Positions 26,920-36,409 of a stretch of DNA of 64,000 nt are shown here, piece after piece. Each line of letters begins with the position of its first letter. The stretch's first letter is position 1. The notes beneath the pieces are model-generated. The model had not been told where the DNA came from, searched no databases, and saw nothing but the letters and a program-made list of their open reading frames with translations. The DNA comes from CALLVY01 sp937899855 (GTDB lineage Bacteria; Bacteroidota; Bacteroidia; Chitinophagales; Saprospiraceae): NCBI GenBank assembly GCA_039820405.1, contig JBCBQC010000020.1:1-64000 (forward strand), in the 5' to 3' direction. The position numbers were made by a program, and so were the translations under genes.

Positions 26920-29900
26920 ATGAAAAGACTCAACTTAGTTTTCCTATTGCTGTTGGCGGTGGTAAGTTTTTCTTACGCCCAGCGAACAGTGAGCGGGACC
27001 ATCACCGACCAGGAGGGGGAACCCTTGATCGGGGCGAGTATCCTGGCCAAGGGTACCACCACTGGAACGGTGACTGATTTCGATGGTAATTACGCTTTGG
27101 AAGTTCCCGAAGGCACGACCGAACTCGAATTCAGCTACACGGGTTTTGCTACCCAAACCCTAGCCCTGGGCGCCTCCAACGTCCTCGACGTCAAGATGTC
27201 GGAAGGGCTATTGCTCGATGCCGTGGTGGTATCGGCGACCGGTTTGGATCGCAACGCTCGCGACGTTACCTATCACAACCAGACCGTGAAATCGGACGAT
27301 CTACTGACCGTGCCGAGCAAGAACTCCCTCGAAGCACTCCGCGGAAAAGTCGCCGGGGTCAAGCTCTCGACGGGATCGGGTTCGGTCGGGGCTTCCACCC
27401 GGATCGTACTCCGGGGAGAGGGTTCCCTCACCGGAGATAACAATGCACTGATCGTCGTCGACGGGATCGTGATCGACAACGAAGCCTCGCTGGGGGGAAC
27501 CGATGCCGATGAGGGGGGCGCCTCCACGGGCTACGCCGACTACGGCAACCGCTTCAACGACATCAACCCCGAAGATATCGAATCGATCACCGTACTGAAG
27601 GGCCCCTCGGCTACTTCGCTCTACGGATCGCGTGGTGCTTCGGGCGTACTGTTGATTACGACCAAGAAAGGATCGAAAGGCGGCCGCCTGCGGGTGGGCA
27701 TCAACTCGACCACTTCCTTCGAGCAGGCTTACGTGCTGCTCCAGCGTCAGGATCGCTACGGACAAGGCTTTGGCCTTCCCTTTAGCGAAACGCCCTCCTT
27801 CGACTCGGGAGAGAACTGGTCCTGGGGACCGGAGTTTGACGGGGTCGTTCGTCCCTGGACCAGCCCCATCGACAGTGATGGTGATGGCGACCTGGAATTC
27901 CTTTCTCGCCCCTACAGCGCCGTTCCCAACCAGTTGGAAAACTTCTTCCGCACCGGTCGGACGCTCGCCAATAGCATCAACCTATCGGGGGGTAACGAGA
28001 AAGTGACTTACTACGCTTCTTACTCGAACACCACCCAGGAGGGAATCCTGGAAAATACGGACTACAATCGGAACACGGTCAAATTTGCCTCCTCGGCCAA
28101 ATTTAGCAAACGCCTGTCCACCAACTTCTCCGTCAGCTACGCCAACGTAGTACAGAACAGCGCCCAGGAAGGGTCGCGCCCCTTTGAAGGACAAAACGCC
28201 TACGCCAACGCGGTGCAGTCGCCCGTCAATATTCCCTTTACGGAATTGCGCGATTACAACAGCCCCTTCCACGACTTTGGTGGCTACTATGGTTCCTACA
28301 CCAGCAATCCTTACTACATCCTCAACGAGTTTATCAACGAGGGTAGAATCGACAACTTCCTCGGTACTTTTAGCACGACGCTGAACATCATCGACGGGCT
28401 GGACCTGACCGCTCGGATCGGTACCAACGTGGTGGATCGCACCATCCGCGAAGCCACCGCTCAGTACGCCTACGCAGACCACTACGTATGGGCGGACAAC
28501 CTCGTGGCCAGCACGCGTGGGGGCCGGGCCAATTCTCCCGGTTTCTTTTCGCAAACCGAAGGCACCAACAGCAACCTCGACGTGACGGGGCTGCTCAACT
28601 ACAGCCGCGCCCTCGATCGCAGCGGTGACCTGTCGCTGAACGTGACCCTGGGTTACAACAACTTTACCCGGACCACCCGCTCCGTTACCGGTAGCACCGT
28701 TGGGGGTATCATCGTACCCGAATTTTATAACCTGGCCAACAGTGTTCAGGCACCTTTGGCCTCACAGTCGAGCAGCAAGTACCGGATCATCGGTGGTTTT
28801 GCCAATGCTCAAATCGGTTACCAAAACCGCCTCTTCCTCGAATATTCCGCCAGAAACGACTGGTCTTCGACCTTGCCGGCCGAAAACAACAGCTTCTTCT
28901 ACCAGTCGGTAGGGGTATCCAGCGTCGTGACGGACTTCTTCGAGAATCGCAACGAAAACATCGACTACGTCAAGTTCCGGGCTAGCATCGGTACCACCGG
29001 TAAGGATGCCCAGTTGTACGCCCTCCAGTCGACCTTTATCGGTAACCCCATTTTCCAACCCCTGGCCAACGGTCGTGACCTCACCTTCCCCCTCAACGGA
29101 CAGGCTGGTTTTACCCTCGGTAACTCGATCGGTAACCCCGACCTGAAGCCCGAGCTGACGACGACCTTCGAGATTGGAGTGGATGCTACCTTGTTTAAGG
29201 ATCGCGTCGATTTGGCCTACACCTACTACAACTCCCGCCACACCAACCAGCTGGTGGAAGTAAGCTTGCCGAACTCCTCCGGTTTTACCCGTACGGTACG
29301 GAACCTTGGAGAAATCTCTAACCAGGGACACGAATTGTCGCTGACCATCCGCCCGATCAAGGGCTTGGTAAAGGGCCTGACCTGGGACCTGGACCTGATC
29401 TGGTCGACCAACCAAAACGAAGTCATCGAAATCCTCGATCCTGCGGTAGATGGCGAAGAGCTGACGCTCGGAACCTTTGGTGGGGTAGCGGTAGTGGCTC
29501 GGGAAGGCTTGCCCTACGGTACTTTCCGTGGCAATGTGGTCGCTACGACCGATGCCGGAGAGACGATCGTCGATGCGCAGGGGCTGCCCATCCAGACGGA
29601 ACGCCCCGAAGATTTGGGCTCCTACCAGCCGGATTGGTTGGGTAGTGTCGGTTCGAGAATCGGCTACAAAGGCTTGGTTTTGAACTTCCTGTTTGACATC
29701 CGTCAGGGGGGTAAATTCCTGTCTTACACCAAGGATTTGACCGAATTTAACGGTACGGCCTTGACGACGGTCGAAGGAGGCCGCGATGCTTTTGTGGTAC
29801 CCAACAGCGTCACCGAAGATGAGGATGGCAACCTGGTGGAAAACACCACGATGACCAACCGCTACGACTTTCTGCGTGTACAGCCTTTCTCCTCGCACCT

Positions 29901-30159
29901 GATCGACGCGAGCTTTGTCAAACTGCGCGAAATCGGTTTGACCTACAATGTACCCGCGAGATTTACCGAAGGTATTTTTATTTCCAATTTGACCGTGGGC
30001 CTCTTTGCGCGCAACGTCATGTTCTGGTTGCCCGAAGAAAACGTTTGGGCGGATCCCGAAATCAACGGACCCTCGCTGACGGGTAATGCCACGGGTATTG
30101 AGACCACGCAGACGCCTCCGTCGCGTTCTTTCGGAATCAACATTGGGGTGAAATTCTAA
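26920..30159 (+). CDS. SusC/RagA-family TonB-dependent outer-membrane receptor
   Basis: A 1079-residue outer-membrane importer. Signal peptide MKRLNLVFLLLLAVVSFSYAQ; carboxypeptidase-like regulatory domain at about 22-100 (GTITDQEGEPLIGASILAKG, ALEVPEGTTELEFSYTG); plug at about 105-225 (SLEALRGKVAGVKLSTGSG, RIVLRGEGSLTGDN, IVVDGIVIDNE, SLYGSRGASGVLLITTKKG); then a large barrel ending SFGINIGVKF. With SusD-like partners such proteins form a lidded TonB-powered transporter for oligomeric nutrients. I chose the ATG at 26920; an upstream TTG would add nine residues before the signal peptide. No glycoside hydrolase or protease is in the operon, so the substrate cannot be inferred. Confidence 0.96.
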   Translation: MKRLNLVFLLLLAVVSFSYAQRTVSGTITDQEGEPLIGASILAKGTTTGTVTDFDGNYALEVPEGTTELEFSYTGFATQTLALGASNVLDVKMSEGLLLDAVVVSATGLDRNARDVTYHNQTVKSDDLLTVPSKNSLEALRGKVAGVKLSTGSGSVGASTRIVLRGEGSLTGDNNALIVVDGIVIDNEASLGGTDADEGGASTGYADYGNRFNDINPEDIESITVLKGPSATSLYGSRGASGVLLITTKKGSKGGRLRVGINSTTSFEQAYVLLQRQDRYGQGFGLPFSETPSFDSGENWSWGPEFDGVVRPWTSPIDSDGDGDLEFLSRPYSAVPNQLENFFRTGRTLANSINLSGGNEKVTYYASYSNTTQEGILENTDYNRNTVKFASSAKFSKRLSTNFSVSYANVVQNSAQEGSRPFEGQNAYANAVQSPVNIPFTELRDYNSPFHDFGGYYGSYTSNPYYILNEFINEGRIDNFLGTFSTTLNIIDGLDLTARIGTNVVDRTIREATAQYAYADHYVWADNLVASTRGGRANSPGFFSQTEGTNSNLDVTGLLNYSRALDRSGDLSLNVTLGYNNFTRTTRSVTGSTVGGIIVPEFYNLANSVQAPLASQSSSKYRIIGGFANAQIGYQNRLFLEYSARNDWSSTLPAENNSFFYQSVGVSSVVTDFFENRNENIDYVKFRASIGTTGKDAQLYALQSTFIGNPIFQPLANGRDLTFPLNGQAGFTLGNSIGNPDLKPELTTTFEIGVDATLFKDRVDLAYTYYNSRHTNQLVEVSLPNSSGFTRTVRNLGEISNQGHELSLTIRPIKGLVKGLTWDLDLIWSTNQNEVIEILDPAVDGEELTLGTFGGVAVVAREGLPYGTFRGNVVATTDAGETIVDAQGLPIQTERPEDLGSYQPDWLGSVGSRIGYKGLVLNFLFDIRQGGKFLSYTKDLTEFNGTALTTVEGGRDAFVVPNSVTEDEDGNLVENTTMTNRYDFLRVQPFSSHLIDASFVKLREIGLTYNVPARFTEGIFISNLTVGLFARNVMFWLPEENVWADPEINGPSLTGNATGIETTQTPPSRSFGINIGVKF

Positions 30160-30194
30160 GCCACCTTCCTATTTCGCATTATTAAAAAAATATT

Positions 30195-31646
30195 ATGATG
30201 AATTTGATCAATAAAATTTTTCTTTTTTCACTGGCCCTGTTCCTCGTATCCTGCGATGGCTTGCCAGACCTCAACGTCGATCCCGACGAGTCGCCTTCGG
30301 CGCGTCCGCAAGAAGTGTTGACCAGTGCGCTGGGCTACGCCGCCTGGGTACAGGAAAGTCGCTACAACGAGCAGGCTTTCCTCTGGGGGCAGTACTGGAC
30401 CTGGGGCCCCGGCGTTTCTTTGGGCAACGATGCCCGCTACGTGGCGGAACCCGATGATCACAACAATCTCTGGGCCCGCGCTTATTCCAATGCTTTGGCC
30501 GATTTGCGTTTTCTGACGCAGAACGAAGATCCGGCTTACTCCGCCGTGGGTAAGATCATGACGGCTTACATCTACCAAGGACTGGTCGACCACTTTGGCG
30601 ATGTCCCCTATTCCAATGCCCTCCTCGGAGAGATTGCGGATGGGTCGGTACTGACGCCCGAATACGACGATGCCGCTACGATCTACGTCAATTTGATTGC
30701 CCTGCTGGACGATGCCCTGACCGATCTGGATCGGACTGCGGGTAACGAAATCCACGGGGAAGACCTCATCTTTGGTGGAGACCTGAGCCACTGGGCTACC
30801 TTTGGCAAGTCCCTCCAACTGCGCATCCTGATGCGTCAGTCGGGCGTGGCCGACGTGGAGCGCGAAGTCGAGCAGTTGGTCCAGGAAGGGGACCTCATTC
30901 ACAACAGTGCGGAGATTGCCCAAATGGCCTTTGCCGGTACGAGTGGCGACGAAAACCCCATGTACGCCAGTATGGAGTCGGGCATTGGTAACTTCTACGT
31001 TGCCAGCAATGCTTCGCTCAACGTACTGCGGGCGCTCAACGATCCGCGGATCAGCGCCCTGTACGACGTGGCGCCCAACATCGGCGAGATTGTGGGGGTA
31101 GACCAGGGGTCGATCGACAACGAGCCCTTTACCGCCGTACGCGAGGATTACAGCCAGGGAACGGCCGTGACGTATGGCCCCGGCAATCCCGTGATCTTTA
31201 TGAGTGACTGGGAAGTGTGGTTTCTACGGGCGGAAGCTGCCGCGCGTTTTGGTACGGCCGACGATGAGGCCACGGCCTTTGCCAATGGTATCGCCGCCAG
31301 CTTTGCCTACCTGGGCGTCGCCAACCCTGGGGGGTATACCGCCAGCTTGGGTTACGATACCGGTGCTTCCATCGACGAGCGGCTCCGGATGATCGCCACC
31401 CAAAAGTGGATTGCGATGAATGGCTTGCAGGAAGATGAGGGTTGGATAGAAGCCCGTCGTTTTGACACTCCGGGCAACCCGATCTTTACCGATTTGGACA
31501 ACGGAATTTTTCAGACACCCACCCGTACGGCCCTGGCGCCGGGCGTTCACCCCTCTGCTTTTCTCTATCCCGAATCGGAGCAGAGCTTGAATCCCAATTC
31601 GCCCGCCCAGCGTATTCTGACCGACAAGGTGTTCTGGGACAATTAA
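30195..31646 (+). CDS. SusD/RagB-family substrate-binding lipoprotein (SusD-like group 2)
   Basis: A 483-residue lipoprotein (FLFSLALFLVSC, Cys near residue 20) 35 bp downstream of the susC-like gene. SusD features: LPDLNVDPDESPSARPQEVL after the lipidation site, YIYQGLVDHFGDVPYSNAL, SLQLRILMRQSGV, and the C-terminal QKWIAMNG...EARRF and LYPESEQSLN segments. It acts as the surface lid that captures ligand for the SusC partner. The wording best fits the second SusD group, often seen with barrels of unknown or peptide/glycan specificity. Confidence 0.95.
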   Translation: MMNLINKIFLFSLALFLVSCDGLPDLNVDPDESPSARPQEVLTSALGYAAWVQESRYNEQAFLWGQYWTWGPGVSLGNDARYVAEPDDHNNLWARAYSNALADLRFLTQNEDPAYSAVGKIMTAYIYQGLVDHFGDVPYSNALLGEIADGSVLTPEYDDAATIYVNLIALLDDALTDLDRTAGNEIHGEDLIFGGDLSHWATFGKSLQLRILMRQSGVADVEREVEQLVQEGDLIHNSAEIAQMAFAGTSGDENPMYASMESGIGNFYVASNASLNVLRALNDPRISALYDVAPNIGEIVGVDQGSIDNEPFTAVREDYSQGTAVTYGPGNPVIFMSDWEVWFLRAEAAARFGTADDEATAFANGIAASFAYLGVANPGGYTASLGYDTGASIDERLRMIATQKWIAMNGLQEDEGWIEARRFDTPGNPIFTDLDNGIFQTPTRTALAPGVHPSAFLYPESEQSLNPNSPAQRILTDKVFWDN

Positions 31647-31675
31647 TTTAATTAACCACAAATTTTCAAAAGAAG

Positions 31676-32611
31676 ATGAAATACAAAATTCCATATTTGG
31701 TACTCCTGATCGGTCTGACGCTCGGCATTTCGGGTTGTATCGACCAAGAAACGGTGGAGTACACGGTGGAAAACGATTTGCAGCGCAACGATCCACTCAC
31801 CCAAGTCCTGGTCAACACCCCGACGATTTCCTTCGTGGCGGGCGAACCCGGTTACGATATCGACTTTTTGGTAATTACCCCCAACAACGACGAGACCAGC
31901 CAGGTGAACGTCTACAAGGTCTTTACCGATGCGACCACCCAGTCGACTTCGGAGGAGGTACTGTTCGTGACTTACGATGTAGCGGCGGGGCAAAATACCA
32001 TCAGCATTACCGATAATTTCACCTACGCGGAATTGAAGGCCGATTTGATGGTAGATGGCAATCCGCTGCCCGATGATGAGGTGGCTTTGGCCGTGGGATC
32101 CAAGTGGGACCTGCGTTTGGAGCCGGTCAACAGTGCTGGGCAAGCCACCTTTAGTGCTCCGGGCATTTCCATTGCCGTACTGAGTCCCTTTGCGGGGCTG
32201 TATGAGGTCATCGACAGCGACTACTGGCGGATTGGCGTCCAGAGTGGTGCGGCGGACTGGACCGGTAATGAGGTGTTTATTGGATCGGTTGATGCGACGA
32301 CTTTCTCGCACGTCGACAACTGGGGGCCTTTTACCGCTTCCGACGGTGCGGTGGGACAGTTCCTCTTTACCCTCAACGATGACAACACGATTACGGTTAT
32401 CGACGATCCTTCCCAATTGTTCTTCTCGGGAAATGATATGTTGACTTGCCAAGAGGATGGCCCTACTTTCGCCAACGTGCCCTGTGCCGGTTCGAACGTA
32501 CTGGAGCCTTCTTCCGATGGGAAGCACATCATCAAATTGACCTACGGGTACTTCACGAATAATTCCGGTCCGCGGGAATTTTACGAAGTGTTGCAAAAAA
32601 TCGTTGAATAA
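31676..32611 (+). CDS. Lipoprotein of the Sus-like operon, unrecognised
   Basis: A 311-residue protein with lipoprotein signal LVLLIGLTLGISGC. It has two all-beta parts: a front domain to about residue 165 (TISFVAGEPGYDIDFLVITP, NVYKVFTDAT) and a back domain with SPFAGLYEVIDSDYWRIGV and CQEDGPTFANVPC, which may form a disulfide. Position after susD, 29 bp on, suggests a SusE/SusF-type surface accessory that binds the imported ligand. No family is certain. Confidence 0.75.
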   Translation: MKYKIPYLVLLIGLTLGISGCIDQETVEYTVENDLQRNDPLTQVLVNTPTISFVAGEPGYDIDFLVITPNNDETSQVNVYKVFTDATTQSTSEEVLFVTYDVAAGQNTISITDNFTYAELKADLMVDGNPLPDDEVALAVGSKWDLRLEPVNSAGQATFSAPGISIAVLSPFAGLYEVIDSDYWRIGVQSGAADWTGNEVFIGSVDATTFSHVDNWGPFTASDGAVGQFLFTLNDDNTITVIDDPSQLFFSGNDMLTCQEDGPTFANVPCAGSNVLEPSSDGKHIIKLTYGYFTNNSGPREFYEVLQKIVE

Positions 32612-32626
32612 TAAAAATTAAAAATA

Positions 32627-33574
32627 ATGACTAAAATCTCTTATCAATATTGGCTATTGGGACTGTGCCTCATTGCGCTTTCGGCTTGTGGGGAGGACGA
32701 TACGGACGTCTCGGAAATCACCAATGTGCCCTTTACCATCGAGTCGGTCGATGCCGGTCAGGAACTGAGTGAAAAGACGCAGGTGTATACGGTCAACTTC
32801 CGCTTGGATGAAGACCAGATTGTGGATACCAAGGTGAGTGTGACCATCGATGCGGCCAATACGACCGCTACCGTGGGGGAAGATTTTAACTTTACGCCCG
32901 TAGAGATAGAAATTCCCGCTTACGTCCGCGACGGAAGCTTCCAGTACGAAGTCCTGGAGGATTTGGATGCCGAGGACTCCGAAACGATCACTTTTGCGCT
33001 GAATGGGGTATTTGATCCCTTTGGTGCCACCAATACCCAAACCCACAGCGTGACGATCCGCGATAGCGTCTACACCGGCATGCAGATGGTCTTTGACTGG
33101 GAAGGTACTTTCGAATTTATGGATTCTGAGTTTACGCTCTGTTCCAACGTCGACCTCGACATCTACGTCCTCGACGGCGATGGCAATGACCTGGGCATCT
33201 ACGATGCGGCTTCGGCCAACTGCCCCGAGGTCCTGCCCATTGAGGATTGGGACGATGGCGAGTACTTCCTCGCTTCGAACCTCTATGACAACGGCCTGGA
33301 TAGCTTGTTCCTATTTGTTGATTACCCCATCACGGTAACGGCCGTGAAAGGGGGCGTATTCAAGGAGACCTTCGTACCGGAAGACATCTGGACCTCCGAG
33401 GATGAGGATTTTATCCACGATGACGTGACTACTTTTAAGGAAGTAGCCAAGGTTACGGTGTCGGGTACGACCTATACGGTTGAACTACCCGATGGTAGCC
33501 TGATCGCGACGGGCTTTGCGGGCAATAGCAACTTGCCGAGTAAGCCACACGCCGGAAAGTCGCCTTCACAGTAA
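32627..33574 (+). CDS. Calx-beta-like domain lipoprotein of the Sus-like operon
   Basis: A 315-residue lipoprotein (LLGLCLIALSAC). Residues about 35-150 look like a Calx-beta domain: TVNFRLDEDQIVDTKVSVTI, TATVGEDFNFTP, LEDLDAEDSETITFAL. The rest is Asp-rich with two cysteines (CSNVDLDIYVLDGDGNDLG and ASANCPEV) and may bind calcium. It is the last gene of the operon, 15 bp after the previous stop, and is followed by a strong terminator. Probably a surface accessory to the importer. Confidence 0.75.
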   Translation: MTKISYQYWLLGLCLIALSACGEDDTDVSEITNVPFTIESVDAGQELSEKTQVYTVNFRLDEDQIVDTKVSVTIDAANTTATVGEDFNFTPVEIEIPAYVRDGSFQYEVLEDLDAEDSETITFALNGVFDPFGATNTQTHSVTIRDSVYTGMQMVFDWEGTFEFMDSEFTLCSNVDLDIYVLDGDGNDLGIYDAASANCPEVLPIEDWDDGEYFLASNLYDNGLDSLFLFVDYPITVTAVKGGVFKETFVPEDIWTSEDEDFIHDDVTTFKEVAKVTVSGTTYTVELPDGSLIATGFAGNSNLPSKPHAGKSPSQ

Positions 33575-33620
33575 GCTAGGATAGAAGCACTCGCCCACTG
33601 GCGATGGCTTCTGATATTTG

Positions 33621-33660
33621 GATTCCAAACGCCCCCCGTGGGTGTTTGGAATCTTTTTTT
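33621..33660 (+). terminator. Rho-independent terminator of the Sus-like operon
   Basis: GATTCCAAAC (33621-33630) pairs perfectly with GTTTGGAATC (33644-33653) over a 13-nt loop, followed by seven T residues. Confidence 0.92.
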
Positions 33661-33683
33661 GGTCTTTTTTCCAAAAAACTCCT

Positions 33684-33691
33684 TATCTTTG
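33684..33691 (+). promoter_or_regulatory. Bacteroidota-type -7 box of rpsU
   Basis: TATCTTTG matches TAnnTTTG, about 80 bp upstream of the rpsU ATG. A TTTG ends 22 bp upstream at 33661, overlapping the T-run of the preceding terminator. Confidence 0.55.
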
Positions 33692-33770
33692 CGTTCCTAA
33701 ATTCAGCAATCGGGAGCCGTAAGGTGGATAAAACCGCGGCCCCAGCAAAACCACAAAAGAAAAATTTTAG

Positions 33771-33959
33771 ATGTTAATCATTGACGTTAAAGAAAGCGAA
33801 TCTATTGATCGCGCCCTCAAAAATTACAAGCGCAAAGTACAGCGCGTTGGTATTCTCAAGGAATTGCGCCGCCGCAAGCAGTTTGATAAGCCCTCGGTAA
33901 AACGCCGTTCGGAGCTGCTCAAAGCCGCCTACCGCCTCAAGAAATACGGCTCGTCCTAG
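33771..33959 (+). CDS. rpsU: 30S ribosomal protein S21
   Basis: A 62-residue basic protein: MLIIDVKESESIDRALKNYK, then RVGILKELRRRKQFDKPSVKRR. Size and motifs are those of S21, which binds near the 3' end of 16S rRNA and helps initiation. In Bacteroidota rpsU commonly precedes xerC and hpf, as here. Confidence 0.97.
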   Translation: MLIIDVKESESIDRALKNYKRKVQRVGILKELRRRKQFDKPSVKRRSELLKAAYRLKKYGSS

Positions 33960-34137
33960 GCGCCAGCCCTGGATCTCATCAATATTCCTTCGCCACTTCG
34001 CCCAATCACCAGTACTTGGACGGGCGTCGTGTGGATTTTAGCCCCAGAAATTGTTTTTTATTCCCAGAAAAGTTAAATTAGGTATGTCGAGGTAGGACAG
34101 CACCATGTTCAAAGACCTACGTTAACTCGCATACCAG

Positions 34138-35046
34138 ATGAATGCAAGCGCCTTTTTAGAGTTCTTGGAGTACGAAAAACGACTTTCTTCCCACACGCTG
34201 ACTGCGTACCGCAGTGACCTCAACCAGTTTTTTACTTTTCTACAAGCCACCTACGCTCTCCCTTCCATCGCCGAAGTGAGCCATCTCCACGTTCGTTCCT
34301 GGATGGTCCACCTGACCCAGCAAAATATCCGGGCCCGATCCATCAATCGCAAGCTTTCCTGTCTCAAAAGCTTTTTCCGCTTCGAGCGCCAGCGGGGAAG
34401 CATCCAGCACAACCCCCTGCAAAAGATCGTGGCCCCCAAGACGGGCAAGCGCCTACCGACCTTTGTTCACCGCGACCGGATCGACCAATTGTTCCGCGAC
34501 GTGGATTTTGGGGAGGGGTACTCCGGCCAGCGCAACCGCACCCTACTCGAACTGCTTTACGGCACGGGCATGCGGCGCTCGGAGCTCATCGGCCTGCGTG
34601 TTGGCGACGTCGACCTGTGCTCCCGAAACTTGCGGGTTCTGGGAAAGGGAAACAAAGAACGGCTGATTCCCCTCCACCCCCACCTGGCCCAAGTACTGAC
34701 CGAATACCTGGAGGTACGTACCCACCATTTTGGGGAGCAAAAAATGGCGCCTTTATTGCTTACCGATAAAGGACGCTCCCTGTACCCCAAGCTGGTGTAC
34801 AACATCGTCAAACGCTACCTCTCGACCGTCACGACGGTCGAACAGCGCAGCCCCCACGTTTTGCGGCATACTTTTGCCACCCACCTTTCCGATAACGGTG
34901 CCGATCTCAATGCCATCAAGGAGCTACTGGGGCACGCCAGCCTAGCCGCCACGCAGGTGTATACGCACAATTCGATCGAGCGGCTGCGGGAGGTCTACCA
35001 ACGGGCGCATCCCAAGGGCGAGGGTTCGACCAAGGAGGCCAAATAA
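34138..35046 (+). CDS. xerC: Tyrosine recombinase XerC/XerD family
   Basis: A 302-residue recombinase that resolves chromosome dimers at dif. The N-terminal SAM-like core-binding domain covers about residues 1-90 (FLEFLEYEKRLSSHTLTAYR). Catalytic residues are visible: Arg in ELLYGTGMRRSEL, Lys in GKGNKERLIPL, HVLRHTFATHL (H-x-x-R), LGHASLAATQVYTH (His and Tyr nucleophile). Length is normal. Its place between rpsU and hpf is the housekeeping Xer context, so this is not a mobile integrase. XerC versus XerD cannot be decided here. Confidence 0.95.
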   Translation: MNASAFLEFLEYEKRLSSHTLTAYRSDLNQFFTFLQATYALPSIAEVSHLHVRSWMVHLTQQNIRARSINRKLSCLKSFFRFERQRGSIQHNPLQKIVAPKTGKRLPTFVHRDRIDQLFRDVDFGEGYSGQRNRTLLELLYGTGMRRSELIGLRVGDVDLCSRNLRVLGKGNKERLIPLHPHLAQVLTEYLEVRTHHFGEQKMAPLLLTDKGRSLYPKLVYNIVKRYLSTVTTVEQRSPHVLRHTFATHLSDNGADLNAIKELLGHASLAATQVYTHNSIERLREVYQRAHPKGEGSTKEAK

Positions 35047-35214
35047 TCGGTGACCGTAGGTTTGGCAAAACAACTGCTCCGCAGCCTGGGGCGTTAAATA
35101 GAGTAGTAAACCATAAAAAATACAGTCCTAGCGAAGCAATAAATTACCCCGTGTTATCAACCACTTATTATTCACCCGGTCTGCCCTCGGGGTAGGCCCA
35201 AAATCTGTTATCTT

Positions 35215-35520
35215 ATGAAAGTACACACTCAATCAGTGCATTTCTCGGCGGATCAAAAGCTATTGGCTTTTATTGAGCGGAAATTGAGTAAGTTGGATCA
35301 ATTCTTTGATCGTATCGTAAGTGCAAAAGTGCTCCTCAAGCTGGAGAATTCCGGCCAAATTCGGGATAAGATCGCAGAGGTACGCCTGGAAATTCCGGGA
35401 ACCATCCTCTTCGTAAAAGAGACCAACAAATCCTTTGAAGCTTCCATTGATTTGGCCATCGACAGCCTCCGGCGGCAGTTGATCAAGTACAAGGAACGCC
35501 TACGGGCGAAAAAACACTGA
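35215..35520 (+). CDS. hpf: Ribosome hibernation-promoting factor (HPF/RaiA family)
   Basis: A 101-residue protein of the short HPF type. The beta-alpha-beta fold is visible: MKVHTQSVHFSADQKLLAFI, KLSKLDQFFDRIVSAKVLL, and the C-terminal helix SFEASIDLAIDSLRRQLIKY followed by KERLRAKKH. It binds the 30S decoding centre in stationary phase. There is no long C-terminal dimerisation domain. Confidence 0.94.
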   Translation: MKVHTQSVHFSADQKLLAFIERKLSKLDQFFDRIVSAKVLLKLENSGQIRDKIAEVRLEIPGTILFVKETNKSFEASIDLAIDSLRRQLIKYKERLRAKKH

Positions 35521-35552
35521 ACGATTTAGGGAAATTTTCCGTTGATCGATCC

Positions 35553-35595
35553 AAAAAAGGCTTGGCGTAGGGTGCAAAACCGCCAAGCCTTTTTT
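35553..35595 (+). terminator. Rho-independent terminator after hpf
   Basis: GGCTTGGCG (35559-35567) pairs with CGCCAAGCC (35581-35589), flanked by A6 and T6, so the stem can be longer. It separates hpf from the tRNA operon. Confidence 0.9.
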
Positions 35596-35710
35596 CGTTT
35601 TTATGGTTCTGCGAGCTAGGAAAAATTAAGGGATTCTGCTATATTTGCGCTACTCTTCTGGAGGCGGTAAAAAAGCAAAAAATAAGTTTCGATTTTTGGT
35701 AAAAATTGGT

Positions 35711-35718
35711 ATCTTTGC
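35711..35718 (+). promoter_or_regulatory. Bacteroidota-type -7 box of the tRNA-tuf operon
   Basis: TATCTTTG matches TAnnTTTG, 93 bp upstream of tRNA-Thr. A second match, TATATTTG at 35640-35647, may be an additional promoter. Confidence 0.5.
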
Positions 35719-35803
35719 AACCGCGTTTGAGAAAACGATCTTGAACAATTAAAATTGGTACCCTATTTGCGGTATTTGTATTATTGTTTTTCATAATGTA
35801 AAT

Positions 35804-35876
35804 GCCAGTATAGCTCAGTTGGTAGAGCAGCTGATTTGTAATCAGCTGGTCGGCGGTTCGAGTCCGTCTACTGGCT
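35804..35876 (+). tRNA. tRNA-Thr (anticodon TGT)
   Basis: Full cloverleaf: acceptor GCCAGTA/TACTGGC, anticodon stem GCTGA/TCAGC, loop TTTGTAA (anticodon TGT), T-loop TTCGAGT. CCA is not encoded. Confidence 0.97.
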
Positions 35877-35968
35877 CTGGTTATTCCCCGGATATTGGTC
35901 GGTACGCCGGCGCTGTTTTGGAGATGAAAGACGGGTGAGCAAATGCGCTGTACGAATGCCGTTAGCAT

Positions 35969-36051
35969 GGGGGTGCGCCGGAGTTGGAGAGCCGGGCCAG
36001 ACTGTAAATCTGGTGTCTATGACTGAATAGGTTCGAATCCTATCACCCCCA
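35969..36051 (+). tRNA. tRNA-Tyr (anticodon GTA)
   Basis: Class II tRNA of 83 nt with long variable arm: acceptor GGGGGTG/CACCCCC, anticodon stem CCAGA/TCTGG, loop CTGTAAA (anticodon GTA). CCA is not encoded. Confidence 0.97.
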
Positions 36052-36062
36052 CTACACCAACC

Positions 36063-36135
36063 GCGGGAGTAGCTCAGTTGGTAGAGCGACAGCCTTCCAA
36101 GCTGTAGGTCGCGGGTTCGAACCTCGTCTCCCGCT
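36063..36135 (+). tRNA. tRNA-Gly (anticodon TCC)
   Basis: Acceptor GCGGGAG/CTCCCGC, anticodon stem ACAGC/GCTGT, loop CTTCCAA (anticodon TCC), T-loop TTCGAAC. CCA is not encoded. Confidence 0.97.
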
Positions 36136-36269
36136 CAAAGTTACCAATCAAAAGGATTGGCAGCAGCGAGGCTGCGTTTGGCGTTTGCCGCGCGGCGAAA
36201 ATTACAAGATGGAAAAGTTGAAGCACGATCGCTCCCCGTTGGGGCTTTGGTTTTTGATCAGCTTCACAG

Positions 36270-36341
<72 letters not shown>

Positions 36342-36409
36342 CTAGGTTCCCAAGATTTCTTCTTAAGGTTCTCATTTATTCAAAAATTATTTTTTAAATC
36401 ATTTTACTG

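Noticed and set aside
34138..35046. xerC as a mobile-element integrase
   Set aside because: Its conserved position between rpsU and hpf and its standard length and motifs mark it as the housekeeping dimer-resolution recombinase.
35639..35968. 109-codon minus-strand frame covering tRNA-Thr
   Set aside because: It is antisense to tRNA-Thr and its promoter; such translated tRNA complements are a known annotation artefact.
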